A DNA stretch of 64,000 bases from Hymenobacter aerilatus (GCF_022921095.1 NZ_CP095053.1:4754501-4818500), one strand, 5' to 3'; shown: positions 6,778 through 15,884, numbered from the stretch's first letter. Program-made: numbers and translations. Notes: a model not told the origin generated them from the letters alone.

Positions 6778-9700
6778 CTACACCCCTACCTTCTCCTCAC
6801 TGCCCAACTCACTCAGCACCCGCTTGGCTGCTTGCACGTTCTTCACGTCGTCGATGGTGATGATGAGCTGTTCCTTGCGCTCCTTCATGGTGGCGGTGCG
6901 GGGGTGAGTTTGCACGTAGTTGAGCACCGTGCCGAACTGGTCGCCCTGGAAGTAGGCCTCGTTGTTGGTAGCGGGCACGTAGGCTTTCAGCACGTTCTTC
7001 TTCAGCGTCACCTTCTCGAAGCCCACGCGGCAGGCCTGCCAGCGCAGCTTCACGATGTCGGCCAGTTGCTCTACCTCGGCGGGTAGGGGGCCGAAGCGGT
7101 CCACGATGCTGGCCACCAGCTTGCGCAGGGCCTCGGGGTCCTTCACGCGGTCGAGCTTGCTGTAGAGTTGCAAGCGCTCCGACACGCTGCTCACGTAGCT
7201 GTCCGGAATCAAGATTTGCAGGTCGGTTTCCACGTTGCACTCCTTGGGGCCTTTGGTGCCAGCAGCTTCCTGGAGGCGGCCGGTGGTGTCGCCCAAGAAC
7301 AGGTCGCGGAACTCGGTTTCCTTCAACTCCTGCACCGCGTCGTCCAGGATCTGGTGGTAGGTTTCAAAGCCCAGGTCGTTGATAAAGCCCGACTGCTCGC
7401 CGCCCAGCAGGTTGCCCGCGCCCCGAATGTCGAGGTCGCGCATGGCCACGTTGAAGCCCGCGCCCAGGTCCGAGAATTCTTCCAGCGTGCTCAGGCGCTT
7501 GCGGGCGTCGGAGGGTAGGCCGGCCACGGGCGGCGTGAGCAGGTAGCAATAGGCCTTCTTGTTGGAGCGCCCTACCCGCCCGCGCATCTGGTGCAGGTCG
7601 GAGAGGCCGTGCATGTGGGCGCGGTTGATGATGATGGTGTTGGCATTAGGAATATCCAGGCCCGACTCGATGAGCGTGGTGCTCACCAGCACGTCGTACT
7701 CGCCATCCACGAACTTCATCATGCGCTTTTCCAGCGCGTCGCCGTCCATCTGGCCGTGCACGTAGGTCACGCGGGCGTCGGGCACCAGGCGCAAGATCAT
7801 AGCCGCTTGTTCCTCAATGTCTTTTACGCGGTTGTGCACGTAGAACACCTGCCCGCCGCGCTTCAGCTCCCGCGAAATGGCGTCGCGCACCAGCACCTCA
7901 TCAAACACGTGCAACTCCGTTTGCACCGGCTGGCGGTTGGGCGGCGGGGTAGCAATTACAGAAAGGTCGCGGGCACCCATCAAGGAGAAGTGCAGCGTGC
8001 GCGGAATAGGCGTAGCCGAGAGCGTGAGTGTGTCCACGTTCACCTTCAGCTCCTTCAGCTTGTCCTTGGTTTTCACCCCGAACTTCTGCTCCTCGTCAAT
8101 CACCAGCAGGCCCAAGTCCTTGAACTTCACGTCTTTGTTGGTGAGGCGGTGCGTGCCGATGAGAATATCGGTTTTGCCCTCCGCCACCCTACCCAGCGTG
8201 TCCTTGATCTGCTTGGTGGTCTTGAAGCGGTTGATGTACTCCACCGTCACGGGCAGCTCCGAGAGCCGGTCGCGGAAGGTTTTGTAGTGCTGCATAGCCA
8301 GGATGGTCGTCGGCACCAATATCGCTACCTGCTTGCCATCGGCCGCAGCCTTGAAGGCAGCCCGAATGGCTACCTCGGTCTTGCCGAAGCCCACGTCGCC
8401 GCACACGAGGCGGTCCATGGGGTGGGGTTGCTCCATGTCGTGCTTTACGTCTTCGGTGGCCTTGCCCTGGTCGGGCGTGTCCTCGTAGATAAAGCTCGAT
8501 TCCAGCTCGGCCTGCATAAACGAGTCCTTGGCGAAGGCAAAGCCCGGCGCAGTCTTGCGCTTGGCGTACAGCCGAATCAGCTCGGCCGCAATGTCCTTCA
8601 CCTTCTTCTTGACGGCCTTTTTCTTGTTTTCCCACTCCGGCGAGCCCAGCTTGCTCATGGTAGGCGGCGTGCCCTCGGCTCCGCTGTACTTGGCAATCTT
8701 GTGCAGGGCGTGAATGCTCACGGTCAGCACGTCGTCGTCGCGGTACACCAGCCGGATGGCCTCCTGCAACTGCCCGTTGATGTCCACCTGCATCAGCCCC
8801 GCGAAGCGCGCAATGCCGTGGTCCTGGTGCACCACGTAGTCGCCAGGCTGCAAGGTGCGCAGCTCTTTCAGGGTAAGAGCCTTTTTCTTGCTGAACTTGC
8901 GGGTTTCCTGGGCGCGGTAGTAGCGCTCAAACAGCTGGTGGTCGGTATATACGGTCAGCTTCAACTGCTCATCCACGTAGCCCTCGCGCAGAGCAAGTAG
9001 GAGGTGCTGAAACTGCACGTTGTTGTCTAGCTCATCGAAGATGGTGCGGAGCCGGTCGGCCTGCCGCACCGAGTCGGCCGCGATGATGCTGGTGAAACCC
9101 TGCTGCTGGTAGTCGCGCAGGTTTTTGAGCAGGCGCGGAAACTCCTTGTTGAAGCTGGGCTGGGGCTTGGCTGTGAAAGCAAACTCCTCGGCCCCGGTCT
9201 TGAAGTGAAACCGCTTGCCGAACTCCACCACCGCAAAGTTTTCCAACTGCTTGCGGAAGGTCTTGGCCGTCTCAAACAAATCGGCCGGCTTGCTCACAAT
9301 CTGCGTACCGCCCGCCGATTCCAGCAGCCGCTGAAAGCCCGCGTCGGCCTTATCGAACGATTCGTCCACCACGTCCAGCGTCAGGCGCACGTCCTTGGCC
9401 CATACCGTCAGGTTGCGGGGTAGGAAATCCAGGAAGGCCTCGCGGGTTTCTTGCAGCAGCTTGGTCTGCACGTTCGGGATGATGCTGATCTGCTGCTTGC
9501 GGTCTACCGAAAGCTGCGTTTCAGGGTTGAACGTGCGAATACTCTCCACCTCATCCCCAAATAGTTCGATGCGGTAGGGTAGCTCGTTGGCGTAGCTGAA
9601 GATATCCACAATGCCCCCGCGCACGGCGTATTGCCCGGCCTCGTACACAAAGTCCGTCCGCTCGAAGTCGTACTCCCCCAGCATCTCCCCGATGAAGTTC

Positions 9701-10275
9701 ACGTCCAGCTTCTCGCCTACCTGCACCGAAAAGGTATTTGCCACCAAGCTCTTGCGGTTGATTACCTTCTCGAACAACGCCTCGGGGTATGTGACGATAA
9801 GGGCACCGACCGATTGCGTCTCTGGTTGCTTTTCCTCCACCTCGGGGGTAGGCTCCACGGCTTTCTGGCCTTTGCTACCCTTGCTGCCGCTGAGGCGGTT
9901 CAGCACCTCGGCGCGCATCAGCACATTGGCGTTTTCAGTCTCGTCGAACTCGTAGGGGCGCTTGTAGGAACTAGGGAACAGCAAAGGCTCGGCCTGCGGA
10001 AGCAAGTGCTGCAAGTCGGCCAGGAAGTAAGAGGCTTCCTCCTTGTCGTGCAGGATGAACAGGTGGTGCTGCTCGGGGTAGAGCGTGTGCAGGGTAGCGG
10101 CCAGCACTGCGTCTTGGCTGCCTACCAGCCCGCGCAGGTGCAGGCGGGGTAGAGGAGTATCAGTAGCCGCCTCGGCTTTCTTAAGCGAGCGAAGCGTAGC
10201 CGGATTCAGGCGGGCGCCCACCGTCAGCACAGTCGGGTCGAGGCGGTAGAGCTGGAGGAAATCAGTGACCTTCAA
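6778..10275 (-). CDS. mfd: Transcription-repair coupling factor Mfd
   Basis: Mfd removes RNA polymerase stalled at DNA damage and recruits UvrA. The 1165-residue length is normal. Domain order is typical: UvrB-like N-terminal region (motif LFPSSYKRPYEFDETENANV near 115), the RNA-polymerase-interacting CarD-like domain near 465-540 (LQPGDYVVHQDHGIARFAG), then the SF2 translocase with Walker A GDVGFGKTE near 625, DEEQ near 725 and the TRG-type motif MRGRVGRS near 895, and a C-terminal TRCF domain (CNVETDLQILIPDSYV). A low-complexity insert rich in KGQK and PTPEVEEK near 135-160 is a lineage-specific linker. The gene is transcribed alone; a terminator follows it at 6719-6758. Confidence 0.97.
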   Translation of the reverse strand: MKVTDFLQLYRLDPTVLTVGARLNPATLRSLKKAEAATDTPLPRLHLRGLVGSQDAVLAATLHTLYPEQHHLFILHDKEEASYFLADLQHLLPQAEPLLFPSSYKRPYEFDETENANVLMRAEVLNRLSGSKGSKGQKAVEPTPEVEEKQPETQSVGALIVTYPEALFEKVINRKSLVANTFSVQVGEKLDVNFIGEMLGEYDFERTDFVYEAGQYAVRGGIVDIFSYANELPYRIELFGDEVESIRTFNPETQLSVDRKQQISIIPNVQTKLLQETREAFLDFLPRNLTVWAKDVRLTLDVVDESFDKADAGFQRLLESAGGTQIVSKPADLFETAKTFRKQLENFAVVEFGKRFHFKTGAEEFAFTAKPQPSFNKEFPRLLKNLRDYQQQGFTSIIAADSVRQADRLRTIFDELDNNVQFQHLLLALREGYVDEQLKLTVYTDHQLFERYYRAQETRKFSKKKALTLKELRTLQPGDYVVHQDHGIARFAGLMQVDINGQLQEAIRLVYRDDDVLTVSIHALHKIAKYSGAEGTPPTMSKLGSPEWENKKKAVKKKVKDIAAELIRLYAKRKTAPGFAFAKDSFMQAELESSFIYEDTPDQGKATEDVKHDMEQPHPMDRLVCGDVGFGKTEVAIRAAFKAAADGKQVAILVPTTILAMQHYKTFRDRLSELPVTVEYINRFKTTKQIKDTLGRVAEGKTDILIGTHRLTNKDVKFKDLGLLVIDEEQKFGVKTKDKLKELKVNVDTLTLSATPIPRTLHFSLMGARDLSVIATPPPNRQPVQTELHVFDEVLVRDAISRELKRGGQVFYVHNRVKDIEEQAAMILRLVPDARVTYVHGQMDGDALEKRMMKFVDGEYDVLVSTTLIESGLDIPNANTIIINRAHMHGLSDLHQMRGRVGRSNKKAYCYLLTPPVAGLPSDARKRLSTLEEFSDLGAGFNVAMRDLDIRGAGNLLGGEQSGFINDLGFETYHQILDDAVQELKETEFRDLFLGDTTGRLQEAAGTKGPKECNVETDLQILIPDSYVSSVSERLQLYSKLDRVKDPEALRKLVASIVDRFGPLPAEVEQLADIVKLRWQACRVGFEKVTLKKNVLKAYVPATNNEAYFQGDQFGTVLNYVQTHPRTATMKERKEQLIITIDDVKNVQAAKRVLSELGSEEKVGV

Positions 10276-10300
10276 AACAGGATATAGCTAGGAGGGAGGG

Positions 10301-10340
10301 CAAAGGTAGAAGCCCGGCCGAAAGGATTTTTCGGTCGGGC
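10301..10340 (-). promoter_or_regulatory. Candidate mfd promoter -7 element and upstream hairpin
   Basis: On the minus strand TACCTTTG (10308-10301) fits the Bacteroidota -7 consensus TAnnTTTG, 25 bases upstream of the mfd start codon. No good TTG was found at the -33 distance. Immediately upstream lies a hairpin, GCCCGGCCGAAA (10312-10323) pairing with TTTCGGTCGGGC (10329-10340). Its position across the expected -33 region could affect promoter use; that role is inference. Confidence 0.4.
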
Positions 10341-10460
10341 GCGCTCAATGGTATAGTAGTAGCAATACCACAACCGCGCAACGAAAGTTTCCGGTACGGC
10401 CGGTAAGCGCCGCAGCAGCGAATCCCGTATCTGAGCAAAAGCGATTATCCGTATTCTACA

Positions 10461-10754
10461 ATGGCTGATAATAATGAAAACCTTCCGCTAGGGGCAGCCG
10501 AAATCTTAATCGAAATGCAGGAAATGAGGCGAGAGAGTCAGCAGCATCAGGAGTTGATCTAGGTATTCAACAGAAGCTTCGACGCTATGCTGGAGCATTT
10601 CGGTGGGTTGCGCAAAGATGTCAGAGCCATAGAAGAAACCGTTCAGCGTATCGACCAACGCCTGGAAAAAGTAGAGAAGAAAGTCGACGACTTCACCGAT
10701 TTTGAGTGCCACCTACGCACGCTCGAAGATATTGTGCTGCGCAAAGCTTCATAG
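10461..10754 (+). pseudogene. Small coiled-coil protein gene interrupted by in-frame TAG
   Basis: From an ATG at 10461, 98 codons can be read to a TAG at 10752-10754, with one stop inside: TAG at 10560-10562, codon 34. The part before reads MADNNENLPLGAAEILIEMQ and continues EMRRESQQHQELI; the part after reads VFNRSFDAMLEHFGGLRKDV and then heptad-like KKVDDF, RLEKVEKK and LRTLEDIVL. Both parts look like one continuous alpha-helical coiled coil. Codon use after the stop stays gene-like. Either an inactivated gene, or a short protein restarting at the ATG at codon 42 (MLEHFGG). I do not recognise a named family. Confidence 0.55.
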
Positions 10755-10768
10755 ATAACCTAAAATAG

Positions 10769-10946
10769 AAAGCTAGTTCCCCTCCTTTTTTAAGGAGGGG
10801 TGCCCGTAGGGCGGGGTGGTAAAACCGTCAGAACGATTACTAGAACTAGAAAGCTAACGGTTAGATTTACTATTGCTAGTAATCGTTCAACGATGTTTAC
10901 CACCCCGCCCTGCGGGCACCCCTCAAAAAAGGAGGGGAACTAGCTT
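10769..10946. repeat. Palindromic interspersed element, family A copy 2
   Basis: About 178 bases with the family A plan: outer AAGCTAGTTCCCCTCC and GGGGAACTAGCTT, inner GTGCCCGTAGGGCGGGGTGG on the left and the complement on the right. The centre has CTAGAACTAGAAAGCTAACGG and TACTATTGCTAGTAA (10868-10882). The complement of that last word is exactly repeated in the small insert that breaks the CusA-like gene (34470-34484). It lies 15 bases after the broken coiled-coil gene. Confidence 0.85.
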
Positions 10947-11016
10947 TTAGCTTGCACTCTAGTTCAGTAATTGCCGCGCCGGTATCTTCGTGGTTTATTT
11001 ATAGTATCATTTCTCC

Positions 11017-11757
11017 TTGCGCGGATCTTCTCACCTGGCCATTGGCCTGATTACCGGCGTGGCCGTCGCCGGACTCGTTCCCAACGTGCCTTTCTCGGTG
11101 GCCGGCATTGCGCTGGCCGGCTTCTCCTCACTCGCCCCCGACCTCGACCACCCCAACTCCCGCCTGAGCAAGCGTCTGGGGTTTGCGCAGCAGTATGTGC
11201 GCTGGGCTTTTGTGCTGGTAGGAGCGGCGCTGGCTGCTTACACCCATTTTCTCCTACCCCTGGGGCCCGACCGGCGCCTGGGCTTCACGGCGGCGCTGGC
11301 GTTTGGGCTGGTAGGCGTGGCCATGCAGGGCGGCTCGGTGCGGCGGTTGGCGCTGCTGTTTACGGGCCTGTGCACGGTGGTGGCGGGCTTCTACACCGAG
11401 TTTCTGTGGCTGAGCATGCTGGGCGCATTCATTGCCGTGGCGCCCTTCACCAGCCACCGCTCCTGGACGCACACCATCTGGGCTGCGGGGCTCTGGACGT
11501 ACATTGGGCACTTGGCCAATTACACGCTCGGCTGGCATGGCGTGGCGTGGTTTGCGGGCGCGGGCTACCTCTCGCACCTTGTGGCCGATACACTCACCAA
11601 AGCCGGCGTGAAATGGCTGATGCCGATTACCGACGTGTGCTTTAAGATTCCGCTGATTCGCACAGGGGCTGCGAGTGGCAACGCGCTGGAAATAGTCATC
11701 TGCGTGGGCTACGCTGTGCTGGTGCTGGGGATGGTGCTAGGCAATATGTCTTTCTAA
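11017..11757 (+). CDS. YdjM-like inner-membrane metal-dependent hydrolase
   Basis: This 246-residue membrane protein belongs to the YdjM/DUF457 family. Typical motifs are the N-terminal GSSHLAIG, LAPDLDHPNS near 46-55, SHRSWTHT near 146-153 and SHLVADTLTKAGVKWLMP near 187-204. The conserved His and Asp residues suggest a metal site at the membrane. Several hydrophobic segments are visible. The only start available is TTG at 11017, because an in-frame TAG lies five codons upstream and no ATG follows before the conserved HLAIG motif. Family members in enterobacteria are SOS-induced, but no LexA box is recognised here. The substrate is unknown. Confidence 0.8.
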   Translation: MRGSSHLAIGLITGVAVAGLVPNVPFSVAGIALAGFSSLAPDLDHPNSRLSKRLGFAQQYVRWAFVLVGAALAAYTHFLLPLGPDRRLGFTAALAFGLVGVAMQGGSVRRLALLFTGLCTVVAGFYTEFLWLSMLGAFIAVAPFTSHRSWTHTIWAAGLWTYIGHLANYTLGWHGVAWFAGAGYLSHLVADTLTKAGVKWLMPITDVCFKIPLIRTGAASGNALEIVICVGYAVLVLGMVLGNMSF

Positions 11758-12375
11758 ACGGCGTTTGAGGCCTACATAGACTGGAAAAGCCCCATTTGCG
11801 TACGCAGTTTTGCGGGTAGGGTCGCAACGCAACGGATGGGCATCGAAGTGGAAGAGAACAAGGCTGAGGAAAGGAGAAAAAGGATGTGTATTATAAGTTG
11901 GATTTATGTTAGAATAGCTAAAAAATATTACTATAATACTAGGGGAACCGAGTAGATTTGTGCCGGACAGTTGAGCAGAAGGTAGGTAGGGCTATTTATT
12001 GTATAAGTAATATACTATATGGAATGGCCTGAAATTTACTTTAATTTGCAGATTGCTAAGGCAATATCTTTAACGTAGTTGCAAGACAGCTTTTTGCCTG
12101 ATCTTCCGTTTTTTCATCTGTGCATCATCTTACGCAGTGCTTTTTAGTTTACTCTATTATTTCAGCTAGTATAGAATACAGGCCAGACAGTACCGCAAGT
12201 GCGTAGCGCCGTCAGGTGTATGTGCGATAAGTACTTATAATTCAGTATACATGATTTTACACAGTTGAGCTTGTATCTTTGACCTGGTACTTCCGCAACA
12301 CAAGTACCTTTTACTTTTGCCCGTTCTCTTTTTCTTACTCACACCTCATTTTGCGCACACACAATTTTTTGCTTT
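11758..12375. other. 618-base intergenic region, AT-rich in its middle
   Basis: No convincing coding frame or RNA gene is seen. The part from about 11880 to 12290 is clearly richer in A+T than the flanking genes. The single recognisable signal is TATCTTTG at 12274-12281, which fits the Bacteroidota -7 consensus and lies about 95 bases ahead of the gene at 12376; a TTG at the right -33 distance was not found. Confidence 0.4.
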
Positions 12376-13386
12376 ATGAATCAGATCAATAGTCCTCTGG
12401 TTAGGATAGGCGTCTTTTACGATGGCAATTATTTCCTTAAAATCAGTGATTACTACTACTTCCAGCACGAGCGCAAAGCCCGCATCAGCCTGGAAGGGTT
12501 ACACGAATTTATCCGACAACAAGTAGCGGAAGAAGAGGACGTAGACGTACGCCTGAGCCAGATCATCGACTCGCACTTTTTTCGCGGTCGTTTGAGTGCC
12601 ACCGAAGCCCGCGACAAAGACCGGCTGTTTCACGACCGGCTGTTTGATGATATCCTCATGAACCTGGGCATCAACACGCACTACATGCCCCTGAAAACCC
12701 GCGACGGCCGGTTGCAGGAAAAAGGCATTGATGTGTGGCTCTCGCTGGAAGCCTACGAGCTGGCCATGTACAAGAGCTTTGATGTGGTAGTGCTGATTGC
12801 TGGCGACAGCGACTACGCGCCCCTCATCAAGAAGCTGAATACCCTGGGCACCCGCGTGATGCTGCTGAACTGGGACTTCAAATACACCGATTACAAAGGC
12901 GAAAACCGCGTAACGCGCGCTTCGCAGCAGTTGCTGGGCAGTGCTACCTACCCGGTAGATATGCACGACATTATCGATCAGGGCTTGTCGACCAACGAAG
13001 AGCTGATCGAGAACATGTTTGTGGCGCAGTCGGAGCCTACTACCTACCCTACCTCTACCCTAAAGCCGGTTCGTCCTACGGGGCCCACGGCAGCCGGGCC
13101 GGTAGGTACGGTTGGTATCAGCACCATCAAAAACCTCAAAAATGGTTTTGGCTTCGTGGTGATGCCGCCCAACAACCTGTTCTTCAGCTACGCTGACATG
13201 GCCGAGGGTGACTTCAATGACCTGAACGAGGGTGACTGGGTGGAATTTACGGTAGGCCGCAACCACCGCGACGAGGACTGTGCCCGCAACGTGCGCAAAG
13301 TGCAGCCCCCGCAGATGGAAGACGGCGACGAATACGAGGACGACGAGCGGGAGCACGAGTCGGCTGGCTCGCCCGACCGCCTTTAG
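12376..13386 (+). CDS. NYN-domain ribonuclease-like protein with C-terminal cold-shock-type domain
   Basis: Residues 8-205 form an NYN (LabA/DUF88, PIN-like) domain. The acidic residues expected at the metal site are present: Asp16 in VFYDGNYF, Asp119 in KGIDVWL, and Asp144 and Asp146 in AGDSDY. After a Pro/Thr-rich linker (about 217-242), residues 245-310 read like a cold-shock OB fold (GTVGISTIKNLKNGFGFVVM ... NLFFSYADM ... LNEGDWVEFTVG). The C-terminus is a highly acidic tail. NYN proteins are predicted RNases; the added OB fold suggests an RNA-binding partner domain. Its cellular target is unknown. A strong terminator follows, so it is a single-gene unit. Confidence 0.82.
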   Translation: MNQINSPLVRIGVFYDGNYFLKISDYYYFQHERKARISLEGLHEFIRQQVAEEEDVDVRLSQIIDSHFFRGRLSATEARDKDRLFHDRLFDDILMNLGINTHYMPLKTRDGRLQEKGIDVWLSLEAYELAMYKSFDVVVLIAGDSDYAPLIKKLNTLGTRVMLLNWDFKYTDYKGENRVTRASQQLLGSATYPVDMHDIIDQGLSTNEELIENMFVAQSEPTTYPTSTLKPVRPTGPTAAGPVGTVGISTIKNLKNGFGFVVMPPNNLFFSYADMAEGDFNDLNEGDWVEFTVGRNHRDEDCARNVRKVQPPQMEDGDEYEDDEREHESAGSPDRL

Positions 13387-13400
13387 GCCCCGCAATTTAG

Positions 13401-13450
13401 TACAAGCAAAAGCGCCGACTCTCCGTGGAGAGTCGGCGCTTTTGCTTGTA
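13401..13450 (+). terminator. Intrinsic terminator after the NYN gene
   Basis: A perfect 24-base stem: TACAAGCAAAAGCGCCGACT plus CTCC (13401-13424), a two-base loop, then the complement to 13450 ending GCGCTTTTGCTTGTA. The stem includes the T-rich tract. Confidence 0.88.
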
Positions 13451-13498
13451 GTGGCTCACTATCTGTAAGTTGCGTATAGATCTTACGTGCACTGACTG

Positions 13499-13544
13499 CG
13501 GAAGCGGTGTAGAGTAGCTCATGGGCACCTCTACACCGCTTCCG
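13499..13544 (-). terminator. Hairpin downstream of the PRISE-type SDR gene
   Basis: CGGAAGCGGTGTAGAG (13499-13514) pairs perfectly with CTCTACACCGCTTCCG (13529-13544). It lies 34 bases past the stop of the minus-strand gene ending at 13579. There is no good U tract on the minus strand after the stem, so the termination role is probable, not certain. Confidence 0.6.
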
Positions 13545-13578
13545 AATTATTTGAACAACTACTTAGTGGCGGTAACGG

Positions 13579-14652
13579 CTACGGAATAATCCGGTCGGTA
13601 CGCAGCTGGGCAAATAGATCGAAGAACGATTCTTCGGTAGGCTGATACACGAGAAAGCCCAGTTTGCGGCTTTTGCTCATATCAGTCATCACCTCCAGCG
13701 GCCGACCTAGGTCGAGGTCGGTGTGCCAGGGTGAAGCCAAGTTGTTGAGTTCCGGTTCAACTAGTTGATAACGAGCTGCCATCTCGCGCCAGCGGTCGGT
13801 ATCGTCAGCCATTTGTGCTTCTAGGGAATGCACCGTCCCATCAAAGCCAGTGGCTTCTACCCCAAACCACGCTGCCAATCGTGGCCACAGCCAGCTCCAA
13901 CGGAAATAATCACCATTCACTATGTTGAAAGCCTCGTTGTGTGCAGCCTCTGTAGTGGCAGCCCAAGCCAACTGCTTGGCAATGATACGGGCGTCAGTTA
14001 CATCAGAAAGACCGTTCCACTGGGCTTCCGAGCCAGGCCATTGAAATGGCTGACCGGTTTCCTTGCAAATGCTAGCATATACGGCCAGCGTAGTGCCCAT
14101 ATTCATCAGGTTACCGACCGCTTTACCAATGATGGTATGAGGACGATGAATGCTCCAGGTGAAACCGTCGCGCTCAGCCGCGGCGTATACCTCGTCTTCC
14201 TGCGCGTAGTAGAAGTTTTCGATGTCGAGCCGGGGCAGCTCTTCCCGGAACGGGGTAGGGGGTAGGGTGCCGCCCTTAGCGTACGCCTCAAACGGACCTA
14301 AATAATGCTTCAGTCCCGTAACCAGTGCTACATGCTGCACAGTGCCTTTTGGCGAAAGCGCCGTTAAGATATTACGCACTAGCGCGCTGTTGACGCGAAT
14401 ATTCTCAGCCTCTGTATCCTGTCGCATCCAAGTGGTGATGAATACATGCGTAGGATGTACATCGGCCAGGGCTGTTTCTAAAGAGGTTGGCTCTAGCAGA
14501 TTGGCGGCTACGGGGCGGAGACCGGGAAGGTGTTGCGGGGGACGGCGGGCCAGGCCATATACAGTCCAATTGGTAGCAAGCAGTTCAGTAGCTAGATTGC
14601 TACCGACAATGCCGCTGGCGCCCACAATCAGGGCAATTTTATCGTTACTCAT
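13579..14652 (-). CDS. SDR-family oxidoreductase, PRISE (progesterone 5-beta-reductase/iridoid synthase-like)
   Basis: The 357 residues match the atypical SDR group that includes plant progesterone 5-beta-reductase, enzymes that reduce activated C=C bonds of enones with NADPH. The Rossmann motif GASGIVGSN lies at 11-19, followed by LARRPP, where the arginines suit NADPH. Family hallmarks TGLKHYLGPFE and the region NFYYAQEDEV with the catalytic tyrosine are present, as is the WSIHRPHTIIG segment. Bacterial members act on small enones of unknown identity. Expected to be cytosolic. Hairpins lie on both sides (13499-13544 and 14672-14698), so it is probably monocistronic. Confidence 0.85.
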   Translation of the reverse strand: MSNDKIALIVGASGIVGSNLATELLATNWTVYGLARRPPQHLPGLRPVAANLLEPTSLETALADVHPTHVFITTWMRQDTEAENIRVNSALVRNILTALSPKGTVQHVALVTGLKHYLGPFEAYAKGGTLPPTPFREELPRLDIENFYYAQEDEVYAAAERDGFTWSIHRPHTIIGKAVGNLMNMGTTLAVYASICKETGQPFQWPGSEAQWNGLSDVTDARIIAKQLAWAATTEAAHNEAFNIVNGDYFRWSWLWPRLAAWFGVEATGFDGTVHSLEAQMADDTDRWREMAARYQLVEPELNNLASPWHTDLDLGRPLEVMTDMSKSRKLGFLVYQPTEESFFDLFAQLRTDRIIP

Positions 14653-14671
14653 ACTTTTTCACAGAGAGAAA

Positions 14672-14698
14672 AGAAGGCGTGGAGTCCCCACGCCTTCT
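14672..14698 (-). terminator. Hairpin between GNAT gene and SDR gene
   Basis: AGAAGGCGTGG (14672-14682) pairs with CCACGCCTTCT (14688-14698). On the minus strand the stem is followed by TTTTCTCTC, a fair U tract, so it likely ends transcription of the GNAT gene before the SDR gene begins. Confidence 0.65.
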
Positions 14699-14811
14699 AA
14701 TCAACTCTTAGTGGCAGGAATAGTTGCCCTGTTGCTAGAGGAGTATGGGCTGTACCTGTGCGTCAGCACCGGCATATGTCACTGTAAGATCAATGCGAAA
14801 TAGCCAGTTGC

Positions 14812-15258
14812 TTAGCGGAGCTCCTTGCGCATCAGAAAATGCGGCACATTGCCAAACAGCGTGTGCGACGGTGCCACCACCGTGTAGCCGGCTGCCTCAT
14901 AAAAGGGCACTGCTGTAGCGCGGGCATGCAGTACGCACTCCGTGAGGCCCTGCTGTCGGGCACCGGCTTCCAGAAAAGCCAGCACCTGCCGGCCCAGGCC
15001 CCTACCCTGGTAGGCCGGATCGACGGCCATGAAGCGCACTTGGCCCTGGCCCGGTGCCGAGGGGTGTAGCCGGCCCACGGCCACCACGGGGCCATCGGGG
15101 GAGGGGTGGCGTAGTAGGGCGTGCAGGGTGGTAGGGGCGTCGTCGTCGGGGGCGCGCTCCGAGCCGGGCGGCTGTTGCCAGGGTGCCCGCAGCACGTGGT
15201 AGCGCAGGTGGTAGTAGGCGGCAAAATCGGCGGCGGTGCGAGGCGAGGAAACAGACAT
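14812..15258 (-). CDS. GNAT-family N-acetyltransferase
   Basis: A 148-residue acetyltransferase using acetyl-CoA. Motif A is clear: VRFMAVDPAYQGRGLGRQVL, with QGRGLG as the pyrophosphate-binding loop, and motif B residues ATAVPFYEAAGY follow. The start is set at ATG 15258-15256 (MSVSSPRTAADF), which begins the N-terminal helix FAAYYHLRYHVLRAPW typical of ElaA/YitI-like GNATs. The frame stays open upstream to 15342, but that would put a hydrophobic stretch of unrelated sequence before the fold. The acceptor substrate cannot be read from the sequence. The gene is divergent from yajQ. Confidence 0.85.
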   Translation of the reverse strand: MSVSSPRTAADFAAYYHLRYHVLRAPWQQPPGSERAPDDDAPTTLHALLRHPSPDGPVVAVGRLHPSAPGQGQVRFMAVDPAYQGRGLGRQVLAFLEAGARQQGLTECVLHARATAVPFYEAAGYTVVAPSHTLFGNVPHFLMRKELR

Positions 15259-15386
15259 GGCAGCGAAGATAAAAATTACGTACAACGCATCATTCGGCTT
15301 GCTACTAGCCGCGGTGCAAACGCCTACCTTTAGGCCCCGCACGGCGCCCGCAAGCGCTTTTTTCTCTTTTACCTACCCATTCGTTT

Positions 15387-15875
15387 ATGCCTTCTTTCGA
15401 CATTGTGAGCAAAGTAGATCCGCAAACCCTCGAAAACGCGGTGAATACAGCCAAAAAAGAACTTCAGACACGCTACGACCTGCGCGATACCAAAGGCGGC
15501 ATCGAGCTGGACAAAAAAGCCAACACCATCCAGCTCAGCTCCGAAAACTCCATGCGTGTGAAAGCCCTGGAGGACATTCTGCTGGCCCGCGTGGTAAAGC
15601 AGGGTATTGATGGCACCGCGCTGGATTTTACCGATGAAGAGCAGGCCAGCGGTGCGCTGGTGAAAAAAACGGTGAAGGTGCGCGCTGGTATCGATAAAGA
15701 CACCGGCCGTAAAATCAGCAAGGCTATCAAAGATGCCAAGCTGAAAGTGGAAGTGCAGATGCAGGATGAGCAAGTGCGCGTGTCGGGCAAGAAAATCGAC
15801 GATCTGCAAGCCGTTATTGCCCTCCTCCGCCGCACCGACATCGGCCAGCCCCTGCAATTTGTGAACATGAAATAG
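15387..15875 (+). CDS. YajQ-family nucleotide (cyclic-di-GMP)-binding protein
   Basis: The 162 residues fit the YajQ/UPF0234 family over its whole length, starting with the invariant MPSFDIVSKVD and including RYDLRDTKGGIEL and KKTVKVRAGIDKDTGRKISKAIKD. Members have two ferredoxin-like halves; some bind cyclic-di-GMP and act as effector partners of transcription factors. Whether this one does is not visible. It is cytosolic, with no signal peptide. A perfect 32-base-stem palindrome begins ten bases after its stop. Confidence 0.93.
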   Translation: MPSFDIVSKVDPQTLENAVNTAKKELQTRYDLRDTKGGIELDKKANTIQLSSENSMRVKALEDILLARVVKQGIDGTALDFTDEEQASGALVKKTVKVRAGIDKDTGRKISKAIKDAKLKVEVQMQDEQVRVSGKKIDDLQAVIALLRRTDIGQPLQFVNMK

Positions 15876-15884
15876 ATGCACTGC

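Noticed and set aside
7591..9000. Long open frame opposite mfd
   Set aside because: It lies wholly antisense to a conserved mfd gene, has no recognisable domain, and is rich in His, Val, Leu and Ala, as expected of an antisense frame in GC-rich coding sequence.
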